DNA of 64,000 nt, taken from the NCBI GenBank assembly GCA_029262615.1, contig JAJCZD010000007.1:1-64000 (forward strand), in the 5' to 3' direction. Both the position numbers and the translations under genes were made by a program. The notes under the pieces are model-generated. The model ran no database searches. It worked only from the letters and a program-made list of their open reading frames with translations, and was not told the DNA's origin. This document shows positions 25,461 through 35,010 of this stretch, in pieces (the stretch's first letter is position 1; each line of letters begins with the position of its first letter). Source of the stretch: Candidatus Babelota bacterium. GTDB lineage: Bacteria > Babelota > Babeliae > Babelales > Vermiphilaceae.

Positions 25461-26291
25461 TTAAAAGCCTCCTGAAATTGAAAATGCAACGCGATAATCA
25501 ATTTCTTCTTTTGAGTTAAAAATATGTTGGGCTGCTGCAAATTGAATTCCGGCTTGAGTGGTAATGGCGCGCCAATCAAGACGGATTATTGGCCCAACAT
25601 ATAAAACGTGACCACCAACAGCGGGGATTGATTGGCTAGTAATTTTACTTTTATCTAAAAACCGGCCATTCATCTCAATCAAAAGAGCAATGTTATCATC
25701 ATGATTTAATTTGATTAATTTAACCCCTGCTCCAGATTCATAAAAATATTCATTGCCAAACTCAATGTTGTCTCTGTTGCGTGTTATCAAAACACCACCA
25801 GAAAAAAACCAATACCAAGGTAAAAACAAAAAGCTATTGGTAAAGCCAATAAAACCAGACCAGCTACCAAAATCAAGTAATGGTTTTTTTTCTTTGTCAG
25901 AAGTGGGAAATTGAATACCACCAATAATGGTTGCTTGCACAAGAGACCGGTCTTCTTTTTTTTCAAAAAAAGCATACTCAAGATCTAAGATCATATCTGC
26001 AATGCCGGAGGTTCTTTTATTCTCTGATCGTTCTTTTAAAATATAAGGAACAACAAATGTTGCAGACAGGTGATCAGTTATGCCATAAATGCCCCCAACT
26101 GACCATCGAAGCCGATGATTAAAAACACCATCACGATATCTCAGACCAGTACCAACATTAAATTCATGTTTTGGAATTATATTCTGCCCGATAGAAAAGA
26201 GTGGTCCAGGGCCTTCTGCGTAAGACAACCGTTCTTGTGCTTCTATATGAGAAATAAAAAGAAGAAATAAAATAAAAAACGAAACTCTCAT
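25461..26291 (-). CDS. Outer-membrane barrel protein, paralog 1
   Basis: A 276-residue protein with signal peptide MRVSFFILFLLFISHIEA. The conserved opening EGPGPLFSIGQNIIPKHEF is followed by barrel strands with alternating hydrophobic residues (GGIYGITDHLSATFVVPY, GNEYFYESGAGVKLI) and a terminal strand ending SISGGF. It is paralogous to the gene 4 nt downstream (24638-25456), with similar length and shared motifs. GAGGG precedes the ATG. Probably a porin-like channel or surface protein; no substrate is suggested. Confidence 0.65.
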   Translation of the reverse strand: MRVSFFILFLLFISHIEAQERLSYAEGPGPLFSIGQNIIPKHEFNVGTGLRYRDGVFNHRLRWSVGGIYGITDHLSATFVVPYILKERSENKRTSGIADMILDLEYAFFEKKEDRSLVQATIIGGIQFPTSDKEKKPLLDFGSWSGFIGFTNSFLFLPWYWFFSGGVLITRNRDNIEFGNEYFYESGAGVKLIKLNHDDNIALLIEMNGRFLDKSKITSQSIPAVGGHVLYVGPIIRLDWRAITTQAGIQFAAAQHIFNSKEEIDYRVAFSISGGF

Positions 26292-26351
26292 ATGCTACCC
26301 TCAACTGTTACTCACAAAAGGGTAGAATAAAAAAGAAACGTTGGCAAAAGT

Positions 26352-27389
26352 TTATGACTGTTTTATTAGATCAATTCGCTGGTCAAATGCCATGCTGGGA
26401 TTCCATTTGATATAGGATTGGGCTGTCTCGAGCCGATAAGAGAGCGAATCAAAAAATCCTGCCGGTTTATATGATTCATATTGGTTTTGCATCGCCATCA
26501 GCGCCGTTTGTGTAGTTTCTGTTCCTAATGTTTGGACTGCATACTGATCCATGTCATACGTTAACTGTTCATCAACTTTATATTGAACAGCTTGGGTTAA
26601 GGACCAGTGTAGGAGGCCATTATTCAAAACTTCAGTGGTTACTTTTTTTGGCAATTCGGGGATATTCAATTTTTGTAGTTGTGTTGCAGCAGTTTTGCAT
26701 GCCAGTGGAATTCCTTTTTTGGCTAGTCTAGAAAGTATTGCATGTTTTTTTATCTCTGGAGAGCACTCCATATAATGCAAAAATCCTAATTCAAGTCCCA
26801 TTCCGGCAATCAGATGAAACCATTCATTTGTTAATAGTGTTTTAGCTAATACTTTTATTTTATTTTGTTTTTGATCTTCAAGAAGTTGCACAACCTGTGT
26901 ACTTGCTAATTTTTCAACAGCATATATGCCATTTGCCATACTCAAGGGAATGCCACCCAATTTTGGAATTTTTATACGAGGGTACGGTGTATGAGCACAA
27001 TACAAAGCTGCAACCGTGCCAACTGCAGTTTGTTGCCGTTGGTCTAACTGTGAAAATGCAGAGATATTCAGGGAAAGTGTTTTTGTACTAGGATTTGATC
27101 TGGCTAGAGTGTTATTGTTGGCAAGATAAAAAGTAAAATCATCTGGATTTAGATCTATTGTTTTTAGTGCAGTTATGATTGTTGCCGGAACTATTTCTAC
27201 TTTTTTGCGCATTAGCCAATCATAGCCATTTTTTAATACATTCCACCCTAATTGAGCATGCTTGGCGATAGTACTTTTTTGTTGCCATAAGGATGTGCTT
27301 ATATCACGCAAGGTTGGGAAATATGAATCATGGCAAACTGATGTACTAAATGATGCAATAGAAATACTTAAAAATAAAACTTTTCTCAT
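26352..27389 (-). CDS. Secreted M48-peptidase-like protein without HExxH
   Basis: A 345-residue protein with signal peptide MRKVLFLSISIASFSTSVC. The order of elements recalls M48 metallopeptidases: STKTLSLNISAFSQLDQRQQTAVGTVAALYCAH (about residues 101-133), where M48 enzymes have the accessible strand and HExxH helix; DEQLTYDMDQYAVQTLG (about 285), where the third zinc ligand motif ExxAD would be; and NPSMAFDQRI (about 333), where M48 proteins have HPxxxxRI. The HExxH pair is absent (VAALYC), so it cannot be an active zinc peptidase by the usual mechanism. The family assignment is by eye and may be wrong. Confidence 0.45.
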   Translation of the reverse strand: MRKVLFLSISIASFSTSVCHDSYFPTLRDISTSLWQQKSTIAKHAQLGWNVLKNGYDWLMRKKVEIVPATIITALKTIDLNPDDFTFYLANNNTLARSNPSTKTLSLNISAFSQLDQRQQTAVGTVAALYCAHTPYPRIKIPKLGGIPLSMANGIYAVEKLASTQVVQLLEDQKQNKIKVLAKTLLTNEWFHLIAGMGLELGFLHYMECSPEIKKHAILSRLAKKGIPLACKTAATQLQKLNIPELPKKVTTEVLNNGLLHWSLTQAVQYKVDEQLTYDMDQYAVQTLGTETTQTALMAMQNQYESYKPAGFFDSLSYRLETAQSYIKWNPSMAFDQRIDLIKQS

Positions 27390-27489
27390 TTGAAATAACC
27401 CCCCAAAATGGCTAATTACCTCTAACTTTAATGAAAAAATGCTTATTTGTCAAAAAATGCGTCTTTCTGTAAAAATGGTGGTTTTTGGA

Positions 27490-29307
27490 TTAACGCTTCA
27501 AAATAGCCATGAAGGCTTCTTGCGGAACCTGGACATTACCCACATTCTTCATCTTTTTTTTACCCTTTTTTTGCTTGTCCAAAAGTTTGCGTTTTCGGGT
27601 AATATCACCACCATAACATTTTGCAATTACATCTTTTCGCATCGGTTTGACGGTTTCTCGTGCAATAATCTTTGCACCAATTGCAGCTTGAATTGCCACT
27701 TCAAATAGTTGTCTTGGAATTGCTTTGCGCAACTGTTCGGCTAAAAATCTACCCAAATAATAGGCCTTGTCTTTGTGTACAATGGTAGAAAGCGCATCGA
27801 TTGGACGGGTATTTAATAGGATATCCATTTTAACTAAATCAGCAGACTCATAACCGGCCTCTTCATAATCAAAACTGGCATAACCGGAACTAAATGATTT
27901 TAATTTGTCATAAAAGTCTGTTGCAACTTCATTGAGTGGTAATTTGTATTTTAAAATGACACGATCTTCATCAAGGTACGCAAGATCTTTTTGTTGACCA
28001 CGAGCATTTTGGCACAAGGTAATTATATTTCCCAAATATTGTTTAGGTACAATAATGGTTGCGTCGATAATTGGTTCTAAAATTTCTTCAATTTTGCTTT
28101 GATCTGGGAAATCACCAGGATTTTCGATAGATATAACTTGGTTGTTTTTTAATTTAACTTTATACAAAACACTCGGTGCGGTTGCAATGACATTAAGATC
28201 GTATTCTTGTTCAAGCCGTTGTTTGAAAACATCCATATGCAATAATCCTAAAAAGCCACACCGAAAACCAAGACCAAGAGCTGGTGAGCCTTTTTTTTCA
28301 ACCTGAACACTAGCATCATTTAAAGTAAGTTTTTCAATTGCGTCAGCAAGTAATTGAAATTCAGAAGCCTCAACAGGAAAGATACCGGCAAACACCACCG
28401 GTTTTGCTGGTTTAAAACCAGGAAGGGGTGTAACCGGTTTTTTTGATAAATAAATGGTGTCACCAACACGAGCTTCTTTTACTGTTTTCATACCGGTTAT
28501 TAAATACCCAACCTGCCCGGCATACAGTGCAGGCGTTGAGGTTTGGCCGGGATACATAAGACCAACATCAAGAACTTCGTAATTATTATCTTGTTGAGCC
28601 AGTGTAATTTTATCACCCTTTTTAATTTCACCGTCTTGGACCGCAACCAAACAAACAACTCCTTTATATTCGTCAAACCAAGAATCAAATAAGAGTGCTT
28701 TTAGTGATTCATCTTTATTATCTTTTGGTGCTGGAATGCGTTCAATAATGGCATCAAGCAATTTTGAAATGCCAATGCCTTTTTTTGCCGAAGTCAAAAT
28801 TATTTCATCTTTTTTGAAATCAAATAGTTTTTCCATTTGGTTGGCAATTCGATCAGGATCAGCATTAGCCATATCGATTTTATTAATTACTGGTATTACG
28901 GTTAGGTCTTGCTCGAATGCTAAATAAAAATTTGCCATTGTTTGGGCGGCAACCCCTTGAGCTGCATCCACTAATAAAACTGCACCTTGGCAGGCATATA
29001 GTGACCGGGAAACTTCATAAGAAAAATCAACATGACCGGGTGTATCGATTAAATTTAACAAATAATTTTGCCCTTTATACTCATAGAACATAGAAGCCGT
29101 TTGGGCTTTAACGGTAATGCCTCGTTCACGCTCAACTTGTAGTTTATCAAGAAACTGCTCTTGTTTTTGGCGAGTAGAAAGAGTGCCTGTGTATTCTAAT
29201 AATCTATCAGACAAGGTTGATTTTCCATGGTCAATATGGGCAATGATAGAAAAATTGCGAATATACTCAGGTTTGAAATCTTTAAGATTGATTTTTTTAA
29301 TATCCAT
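27490..29307 (-). CDS. lepA: Elongation factor 4 (LepA)
   Basis: LepA/EF4 is a ribosome-associated GTPase that assists elongation or assembly under stress. G-motifs: AHIDHGKST (G1, about residue 22), RGITVKAQT (G2), DTPGHVDF (G3), NKID (G4) and SAKKGIG (G5). Domains II, III and V follow, with the LepA-specific C-terminal domain ending KKRMKNVGNVQVPQEAFMAIL-like sequence. At 605 residues it is the usual length (about 600). It is divergent from gyrA. Intact and typical. Confidence 0.97.
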   Translation of the reverse strand: MDIKKINLKDFKPEYIRNFSIIAHIDHGKSTLSDRLLEYTGTLSTRQKQEQFLDKLQVERERGITVKAQTASMFYEYKGQNYLLNLIDTPGHVDFSYEVSRSLYACQGAVLLVDAAQGVAAQTMANFYLAFEQDLTVIPVINKIDMANADPDRIANQMEKLFDFKKDEIILTSAKKGIGISKLLDAIIERIPAPKDNKDESLKALLFDSWFDEYKGVVCLVAVQDGEIKKGDKITLAQQDNNYEVLDVGLMYPGQTSTPALYAGQVGYLITGMKTVKEARVGDTIYLSKKPVTPLPGFKPAKPVVFAGIFPVEASEFQLLADAIEKLTLNDASVQVEKKGSPALGLGFRCGFLGLLHMDVFKQRLEQEYDLNVIATAPSVLYKVKLKNNQVISIENPGDFPDQSKIEEILEPIIDATIIVPKQYLGNIITLCQNARGQQKDLAYLDEDRVILKYKLPLNEVATDFYDKLKSFSSGYASFDYEEAGYESADLVKMDILLNTRPIDALSTIVHKDKAYYLGRFLAEQLRKAIPRQLFEVAIQAAIGAKIIARETVKPMRKDVIAKCYGGDITRKRKLLDKQKKGKKKMKNVGNVQVPQEAFMAILKR

Positions 29308-29614
29308 ATGCTCTATTTGTATCAGTGGTTAAAGGGTATAATACTAATATTACTGTAAATAAAGAATCTGCGCAATCAAGCCAAAAAGAAAGATAAAGTA
29401 ACATTAGATCATTTTTGCTTTCAAAATTATTTTTGAGGATAATCAGAGGTGCAGGTAGAATTATTTTTACGTTTAAATTTTATAAAAAAGTGCAATAAAA
29501 TTTCATTAATGTAAGGTGGCCTTTCTTGTCTTCTTATAGTAAATATTGTATTCTATACATACAATTTATTATGACTTAACAAAACAATTCTACTCAAGTC
29601 CAAAAAGGATCAGT
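29308..29614. other. lepA-gyrA divergent intergenic region (307 bp)
   Basis: AT-rich, with no gene. It holds a TATAAT at 29337-29342 on the plus strand without a fitting -35, and the better gyrA promoter candidate at 29526-29554. No inverted repeat or operator-like site stands out. Confidence 0.6.
29526..29554 (+). promoter_or_regulatory. Candidate gyrA promoter
   Basis: TTGTCT at 29526-29531, a 17-bp spacer and TATTCT at 29549-29554, about 60 nt before the chosen gyrA start. Read by eye only. Confidence 0.45.
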
Positions 29615-32326
29615 ATGCCATCTTCAAATAATCAAGATACATTTGAACCTACTGGTATTAAGCCAGTTTCTATCAAAGAAGAGCTGCAAGATTCTTTTCT
29701 TGATTATGCGATGTCGGTCGTGGTCTCTCGTGCGATTCCTGATATTCGTGATGGCCTAAAACCAGTTCATCGACGGATTATGTATACCATGTATACACTT
29801 GGTTATTGGTACAACAAGCCATACCATAAATCAGTTCGTGTGGTTGGTGAAGTTCTTGGTAGATACCACCCTCATGGCGACCAAGCAGTTTATAACTCAA
29901 TGGTTAACATGGTGCAAGAATTTAAAGAACGTTATCCTTTGCTTGATGGCCAAGGTAACTGGGGTTCTGTTGATGGTGATAATGCTGCAGCAATGCGTTA
30001 CACAGAAGTGCGCATGCAAAAAATTGCTGGTGAGTTGCTGGCTGATTTGGATAAAGATACAGTACCTTGGGTACCAAACTTTGACGATTCAACTATGGAA
30101 CCATCATTGCTCCCAAGTAGAATTCCTAACTTACTAGTAAATGGTACTACCGGTATTGCAGTTGGTATGGCAACTTCAATACCGCCACATAATCTTACAG
30201 AAGTAGTTGATGGTCTTTTGACATTATTGGAAAACCCAGAACTTACTGATGATGAATTATTCCAAATAATTCCTGCGCCTGATTTTCCTACTGGTGGTAT
30301 TATCATGGGCCGTGCGGGTATTGTTAGAGCGTATAAAACAGGCCGAGGTAAAGTTATTGTGCGTGGTGTTGTTGATATCATTGAAGATAAAAAACAATCA
30401 CGTTTGATTATTACTGAATTGCCGTATGTCGTAAACAAAGCAGCACTGGCAATAAAGATTGCTAATTTAGTAAATGCAAAAGTAGTAGATGGTATTTCTA
30501 ATATTCGTGATGAATCCAGTAAAAAAGGTATGCGACTTGTTATCGAATTAAAGCGCGGCGAGATTCCTGGCGTCACCTTAAATCAATTATATAAACATAC
30601 GCCACTACAATCATCCCATTCTATTTTAATGCTTGGTTTACTTGATAATCGGCCATTAATATTTACCCTTCGAGAATTATTATTACAGTTTTTATATCAT
30701 CGTCGTGAGGTTATTACTCGCCGTACTATATACGATTTGCAAAAAGCAAAAGACCGTGAGCACATTTTAGCCGGTTTTATTATTGCGTTGCAAAATATCG
30801 ATGAGGTAATAACTACTATCAAAGCTTGTAAAACGCCCCAAGATGCGATTGCAGAATTAAACAAGCGATTTTTATTATCGTTTGGTCAATGTAAGGCAAT
30901 TCTTGAGATGAAGTTACAACGATTGACTGGTCTTGAGCAAGAGAAAATTTATGCTGAAATGGAAGATCTGAAAAAGAAAATTCTAGGATTACAATCTATT
31001 TTAGATAACCCAGAAATTTTAAAAGAAGAAATTAAAAAAGAGCTTCAAGAGGTCAAAGCTGCTTTTGGTGATGCACGTCGTAGTAAGATTGCAGGAGCCG
31101 TAGATATTTTAAGTGAAGCAGACTTAATCCCTGAAGAAGATGTAGTGATTACCCTTACCCGTAAAGGATATATCAAACGTGTACCTCTTACGACCTATGG
31201 TGTGCAGCATCGTGGAGGTAAAGGTAAGATGGGTATGGCAAAACTTGAGGGTGCCGATGATATCGTTCTAGATATGTTTGTTGGCGGATCTCATGATGAG
31301 TTATTATTCTTCACAAACTTGGGACGTGTGTATAGCTTACAAATTTTTGAAGTGCCAGAAGGCTCTCGTATTTCTAAAGGCCGTGCAATTGTGAACTTAT
31401 TGCCACTTGTACCTGGTGAAAAGGTTGTCAAATTATTGCATGCAAAAGATCTTAAAGATCAGCAAGTAGTTATGTTGAGCAAAAAAGGTTTGATCAAACG
31501 AACTAATGCACAAGCTTTTGCAAAAATTAGAAAGACCGGAATTCGAGCTGTCACACTCAAGGAGGGTGATGAGCTAGTATTTTGTCGGTTAAGTTCTGGA
31601 AAAGATACCATCGTAATTGCAACTAAAAATGGCCAGGGTATTCGCTTTAAAGAAGCAGAGGTCCGGTCAATGGGTCGTCAAGCAAGCGGCGTAATTGGTA
31701 TTCGGTTAAAAAAATCTGATGAGGTTGTCGGCATGGAAGTGGTCGATGAAAATGGCAATGACTTATTGTTTGCAACTGAAAATGGTTACGGTAAACGCGT
31801 GAGAGTAAAAGATTTTCGTATTGCCCATCGTGGTGGTGTAGGAGTTCGTACTATTCCAACCACCAAACGTAATGGGCCGGTAATTGGTCTTGCGATTGTA
31901 GGTGATGATTCTGAGATCTTATTAATCGATCTAGCAGGAAAAATCATTCGCTTATCAACCCAAGAAGTACGCACCATGGGTCGCCAAGCAAAAGGGGTTC
32001 GCTTAATCAAGCTTGATAAAGGTCAAAAGCTTGCTGCCGTTGTTGCCTTTACCGAAGAAAATGGTGATGATCAGCAAGAATCATCAGGTGGCACTGGAGG
32101 CTCAAAAGCTAAAAAAGATATGCAACTTGAGCCTGGTAACTCTGAAGCTGAACCATTTCAAATGAGTGATCAATCTATCGAACCACAGGTTGATACGGAA
32201 GTAAAGAATACTCAGCATGAGCTTAATAAGGAAAATGCAGATCAAGCTGAACCTGAAATGCAGGGTACCCAAACAGATATTCTGAGTAAAAATGACTCTG
32301 ATGAGGATCCATTTTTACAGTTTTAA
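29615..32326 (+). CDS. gyrA: DNA gyrase subunit A
   Basis: GyrA cuts and rejoins DNA in the gyrase tetramer. Catalytic Tyr129 lies in AAMRYTEVRM. The tower/coiled-coil region and a C-terminal beta-pinwheel are present, the latter containing the gyrase-specific box as QHRGGKG (consensus QRRGGRG), so this is gyrase rather than ParC. Residues 90 and 94 are Gln and Asn where E. coli has Ser83 and Asp87 (HPHGDQAVYNS). An acidic, low-complexity tail of about 75 residues follows the pinwheel. Start at ATG 29615 (AAAGGAT before it); the ORF extends upstream without a ribosome site. At 904 residues it is slightly long because of the tail. No gyrB nearby. Confidence 0.95.
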   Translation: MPSSNNQDTFEPTGIKPVSIKEELQDSFLDYAMSVVVSRAIPDIRDGLKPVHRRIMYTMYTLGYWYNKPYHKSVRVVGEVLGRYHPHGDQAVYNSMVNMVQEFKERYPLLDGQGNWGSVDGDNAAAMRYTEVRMQKIAGELLADLDKDTVPWVPNFDDSTMEPSLLPSRIPNLLVNGTTGIAVGMATSIPPHNLTEVVDGLLTLLENPELTDDELFQIIPAPDFPTGGIIMGRAGIVRAYKTGRGKVIVRGVVDIIEDKKQSRLIITELPYVVNKAALAIKIANLVNAKVVDGISNIRDESSKKGMRLVIELKRGEIPGVTLNQLYKHTPLQSSHSILMLGLLDNRPLIFTLRELLLQFLYHRREVITRRTIYDLQKAKDREHILAGFIIALQNIDEVITTIKACKTPQDAIAELNKRFLLSFGQCKAILEMKLQRLTGLEQEKIYAEMEDLKKKILGLQSILDNPEILKEEIKKELQEVKAAFGDARRSKIAGAVDILSEADLIPEEDVVITLTRKGYIKRVPLTTYGVQHRGGKGKMGMAKLEGADDIVLDMFVGGSHDELLFFTNLGRVYSLQIFEVPEGSRISKGRAIVNLLPLVPGEKVVKLLHAKDLKDQQVVMLSKKGLIKRTNAQAFAKIRKTGIRAVTLKEGDELVFCRLSSGKDTIVIATKNGQGIRFKEAEVRSMGRQASGVIGIRLKKSDEVVGMEVVDENGNDLLFATENGYGKRVRVKDFRIAHRGGVGVRTIPTTKRNGPVIGLAIVGDDSEILLIDLAGKIIRLSTQEVRTMGRQAKGVRLIKLDKGQKLAAVVAFTEENGDDQQESSGGTGGSKAKKDMQLEPGNSEAEPFQMSDQSIEPQVDTEVKNTQHELNKENADQAEPEMQGTQTDILSKNDSDEDPFLQF

Positions 32327-32386
32327 CTCTCTCTTTAACTGAGTCGATTTAAAAACAAACTTTTCTAATTGTAACTATTGTCTGAC

Positions 32387-32415
32387 TTGACAAAATTAAT
32401 TCTAAATAGTAAATT
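32387..32415 (+). promoter_or_regulatory. Promoter of the secreted phosphatase gene group
   Basis: TTGACA at 32387-32392, a 17-bp spacer and TAAATT at 32410-32415; the gene starts 33 nt later. The perfect -35 makes this one of the best promoter matches in the window. Confidence 0.55.
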
Positions 32416-32447
32416 TAAAGGTGCTGTTTAGTTTAAAGAGGTTATAA

Positions 32448-33989
32448 ATGAAAAAGCAATTCCTAATTTTATCATTATTTATTTTTTCACTTGGTGCAAT
32501 GGATTTTGCCGATGTTGCAGCCTTGACTACTACTAACGATCCTCTTGCTACAGCTATTTTTGGTACAGATAAAGTTGAGCAAAAAAAAGAAGGTTCTAAA
32601 GACAAAAGAAAGACAAGGGATGTGGGTTCTTTTGCAACGTGGAAAGAAGAATGTGAAAAGTTGCCAAAATTTGGTACTGATAATCGGATTTTTACTGTTT
32701 TACAAAAAGATGATTTGTATTCGCAAGTTAATTTATTTTTAAAGTTGTCTTCTCAGCCAAAGTCTTTGTTAGTAGAGGAAAAAAATTGGCTAAATGGTAA
32801 TCGGCCGCCATCAAATTTCTTTGATCCATCGAAAAATATTTTTCAACCCTATGTGCAAAAATTAGTTATTCCTTCAGATTCAATTGTTTCTTTTCATGGC
32901 GATTTGCACGGTGATGTCCATTCTTTAAACCAATATATAGAATGGTTAATAAAAAATGGTTACCTAGATAATCAGTGGAAGATAATCGATGATAAGTTTT
33001 ATATGATCTTTCTGGGTGATTATACTGACCGTGGTTGGTACGGTGCAGAGGTTATCTTTACTATTCTAAAGATAAAGAGTACAAACCCGGAAAAAGTTTT
33101 CCTAGTGCGTGGTAACCATGAAGATGGTTTTATGAATCAAAAGTATGGATTTGAAGAGGAATTGAAGTCTAAATTTTTCCGCGAATGTAAAAATGAATCC
33201 GAGTTTCAAGAATTTAAGAATCGATTATATAGAATGTATAATTATCTGCCGGTAGCTCTGTATGTAGGTTGCCCGGATGCTCAAGGAAATATAAACTACC
33301 TACAGTGTTGCCATGGTGGCCTGGAAGTTGGTTTTGATCCAAAACCATTATTATCATCAAACCAAAAAATCGCTTTCCAATTGTTGGGCGAGTTAAAGCG
33401 ATATGATCAACTAGATCATTTACAATCTTTCAAAGATAATTTGAAAGGTTGTTTTTGGAAGTATGGATTCGAATTAAATAATTTTACTCCAATAAATCCA
33501 CGCGGATCTAATGATGAAAAAATTCCTGCTGTTGGGTTTATGTGGTACGATTTTATTGTTAGCCCATGGGAAATTTTAGATTTCGATAAAGATCGTGGTT
33601 GGTATTGTGGTAAGGATCTGACCAAAGCAATCCTTAATTTACAAAGTACTGATAGACATAAAGTTCGGGGTGTGTTCCGTGCTCATCAACACTCAACTAC
33701 TTCCACTGATCCAATGATGAGAAGAATTTTAAATAAAGACAACATGCAACCAAAAGAAGATGCTGGTATTGGAAAGCTATGGATCGATAAAGGCCAGAAG
33801 CTAAAGCCAGGGCAGTTATGGGATGGTATTGTATGCACCTTTTGTGTTGCGCCATGTACACCATATGGCCAAAAAGATTCAAATAATTTTTCTTACGACG
33901 CTTTCGGCTTATTAAAAATGAGTCCAAAATTTGAAGATTGGCATTTGGAAGTAATTCGTCAAGACATATTGAATAAAAAAGATAATTAG
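32448..33989 (+). CDS. Secreted PPP-family (calcineurin-like) phosphatase
   Basis: A 513-residue protein with signal peptide MKKQFLILSLFIFSLGA followed by MDFAD. The metallophosphoesterase motifs of the eukaryote-type PPP Ser/Thr phosphatases are complete and in order: GDLHGD (151-156), GDYTDRG (190-196), RGNHE (221-225), HGG (289-291) and a late RAHQH (near 410) matching the PPP RAH-Q motif. The string after GNHE (MNQKYGFEEELKSKF) also resembles PP1/PP2A. It probably removes phosphate from Ser/Thr or related substrates outside the cytoplasm, conceivably in a host. About 130 residues before the domain are unrecognised. The next gene starts 8 nt later. Confidence 0.8.
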   Translation: MKKQFLILSLFIFSLGAMDFADVAALTTTNDPLATAIFGTDKVEQKKEGSKDKRKTRDVGSFATWKEECEKLPKFGTDNRIFTVLQKDDLYSQVNLFLKLSSQPKSLLVEEKNWLNGNRPPSNFFDPSKNIFQPYVQKLVIPSDSIVSFHGDLHGDVHSLNQYIEWLIKNGYLDNQWKIIDDKFYMIFLGDYTDRGWYGAEVIFTILKIKSTNPEKVFLVRGNHEDGFMNQKYGFEEELKSKFFRECKNESEFQEFKNRLYRMYNYLPVALYVGCPDAQGNINYLQCCHGGLEVGFDPKPLLSSNQKIAFQLLGELKRYDQLDHLQSFKDNLKGCFWKYGFELNNFTPINPRGSNDEKIPAVGFMWYDFIVSPWEILDFDKDRGWYCGKDLTKAILNLQSTDRHKVRGVFRAHQHSTTSTDPMMRRILNKDNMQPKEDAGIGKLWIDKGQKLKPGQLWDGIVCTFCVAPCTPYGQKDSNNFSYDAFGLLKMSPKFEDWHLEVIRQDILNKKDN

Positions 33990-33997
33990 GGATCAAT

Positions 33998-34996
33998 ATG
34001 AAAAAACAACTATTATTTTTAACGCTTTCTATAAATTTATTTCTGGGTGCGATGGATGCTCCAACCATTGAGGATCCAAACGGAAAAGCAAAAGATCAGC
34101 AAAAAGAGATTGTTCGAGAAAGCAAGGTACCATCATTACGTAATATTTGTGTTGATGTTATTGCTAATGCTTTACAAACAAAGCAAGCAAAAAAAGAGTT
34201 TCTAGAAAACCCTAATTTTTGCAAATCAATTAATGTACCATTCGAAGTGGGCAAATTAGTTGCTTATAAGATTCTTTCTACACATCCAGTAATCTGTTTT
34301 CTTCTTTCCAATATGCAGTTTAACTTGCTAGAGCAATCGGATGATGGGCAAGTATGGTTACCAAAGGAGCAACATGTTCAATTTAGTCATGGAAAAAGGT
34401 GGTGTAGTCGTGATGGTCAACATTTACTAGAATATGATTACTTTAAGGATGAAAATTTAGTCTTTCTATCCGATAAAACAGGAAAAAATATATGTGAATT
34501 AAAAACTGGAATGCCAGTCCAGGATATAGCACTTAATCCTGATTGCTCAAGAGTTCTTTTTGTGGATTATTTGCAGCTGCAAATATGGGATTTAAAAACA
34601 AAAAGTAAAGTCTTTGAATTAAGAAGTTCATATTTTGCAAAACCGGAATGGAGTCAAGATGGAAAAAAAATCAAAATTTGGAGTGAAGTTGATAGGTTTA
34701 TTAATGTTGAAAAGTTGTTTGCAATTGAAGAAGCACTAAAAAGACAAGATTCACATGGTGAGCAAAATGGTAATCCGATTGCGAAGGCTTTATTACTCGT
34801 TTGTGCTTATGATACAAAGCAAAATGCAAATATTATTAGAAATCTAGTTACAAATACTGGTTTAAATATTTCTTCGAATCCATCATTACAAGCTATTTTT
34901 CAATCTCTTGATCCGCAAGTTCAAGAAGTATTGTTTAAAAATAAATATATTATTTCTAACAAAGAACAAACAGATTCAAAATGTTTAATCAATTAA
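33998..34996 (+). CDS. Secreted WD40-like protein 1
   Basis: A 332-residue protein with signal peptide MKKQLLFLTLSINLFLGA then MDAPTIE. A conserved N-terminal segment (VPSLRNICVDVIANAL) is shared with the next gene (VPTLLQLCVPAAAKQI). The middle has WD40-like strands: DIALNPDCSRVLFVDYLQLQIWDLKTKSKVFEL and PEWSQDGKKIKIWS. Only two or three blades are evident, too few for a closed seven-blade propeller, so it is either shortened or very divergent. It lies between the PPP phosphatase and its own paralog; the three are probably one operon. A protein-binding effector role is inference. Confidence 0.6.
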   Translation: MKKQLLFLTLSINLFLGAMDAPTIEDPNGKAKDQQKEIVRESKVPSLRNICVDVIANALQTKQAKKEFLENPNFCKSINVPFEVGKLVAYKILSTHPVICFLLSNMQFNLLEQSDDGQVWLPKEQHVQFSHGKRWCSRDGQHLLEYDYFKDENLVFLSDKTGKNICELKTGMPVQDIALNPDCSRVLFVDYLQLQIWDLKTKSKVFELRSSYFAKPEWSQDGKKIKIWSEVDRFINVEKLFAIEEALKRQDSHGEQNGNPIAKALLLVCAYDTKQNANIIRNLVTNTGLNISSNPSLQAIFQSLDPQVQEVLFKNKYIISNKEQTDSKCLIN

Positions 34997-35010
34997 CAAA
35001 TGAAAATTTT

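Noticed and set aside
29998-30576. A 192-codon minus-strand open frame inside gyrA
   Set aside because: It lies wholly within the conserved gyrA reading frame, has no ribosome site and shows no protein-like pattern; a shadow of codon bias.
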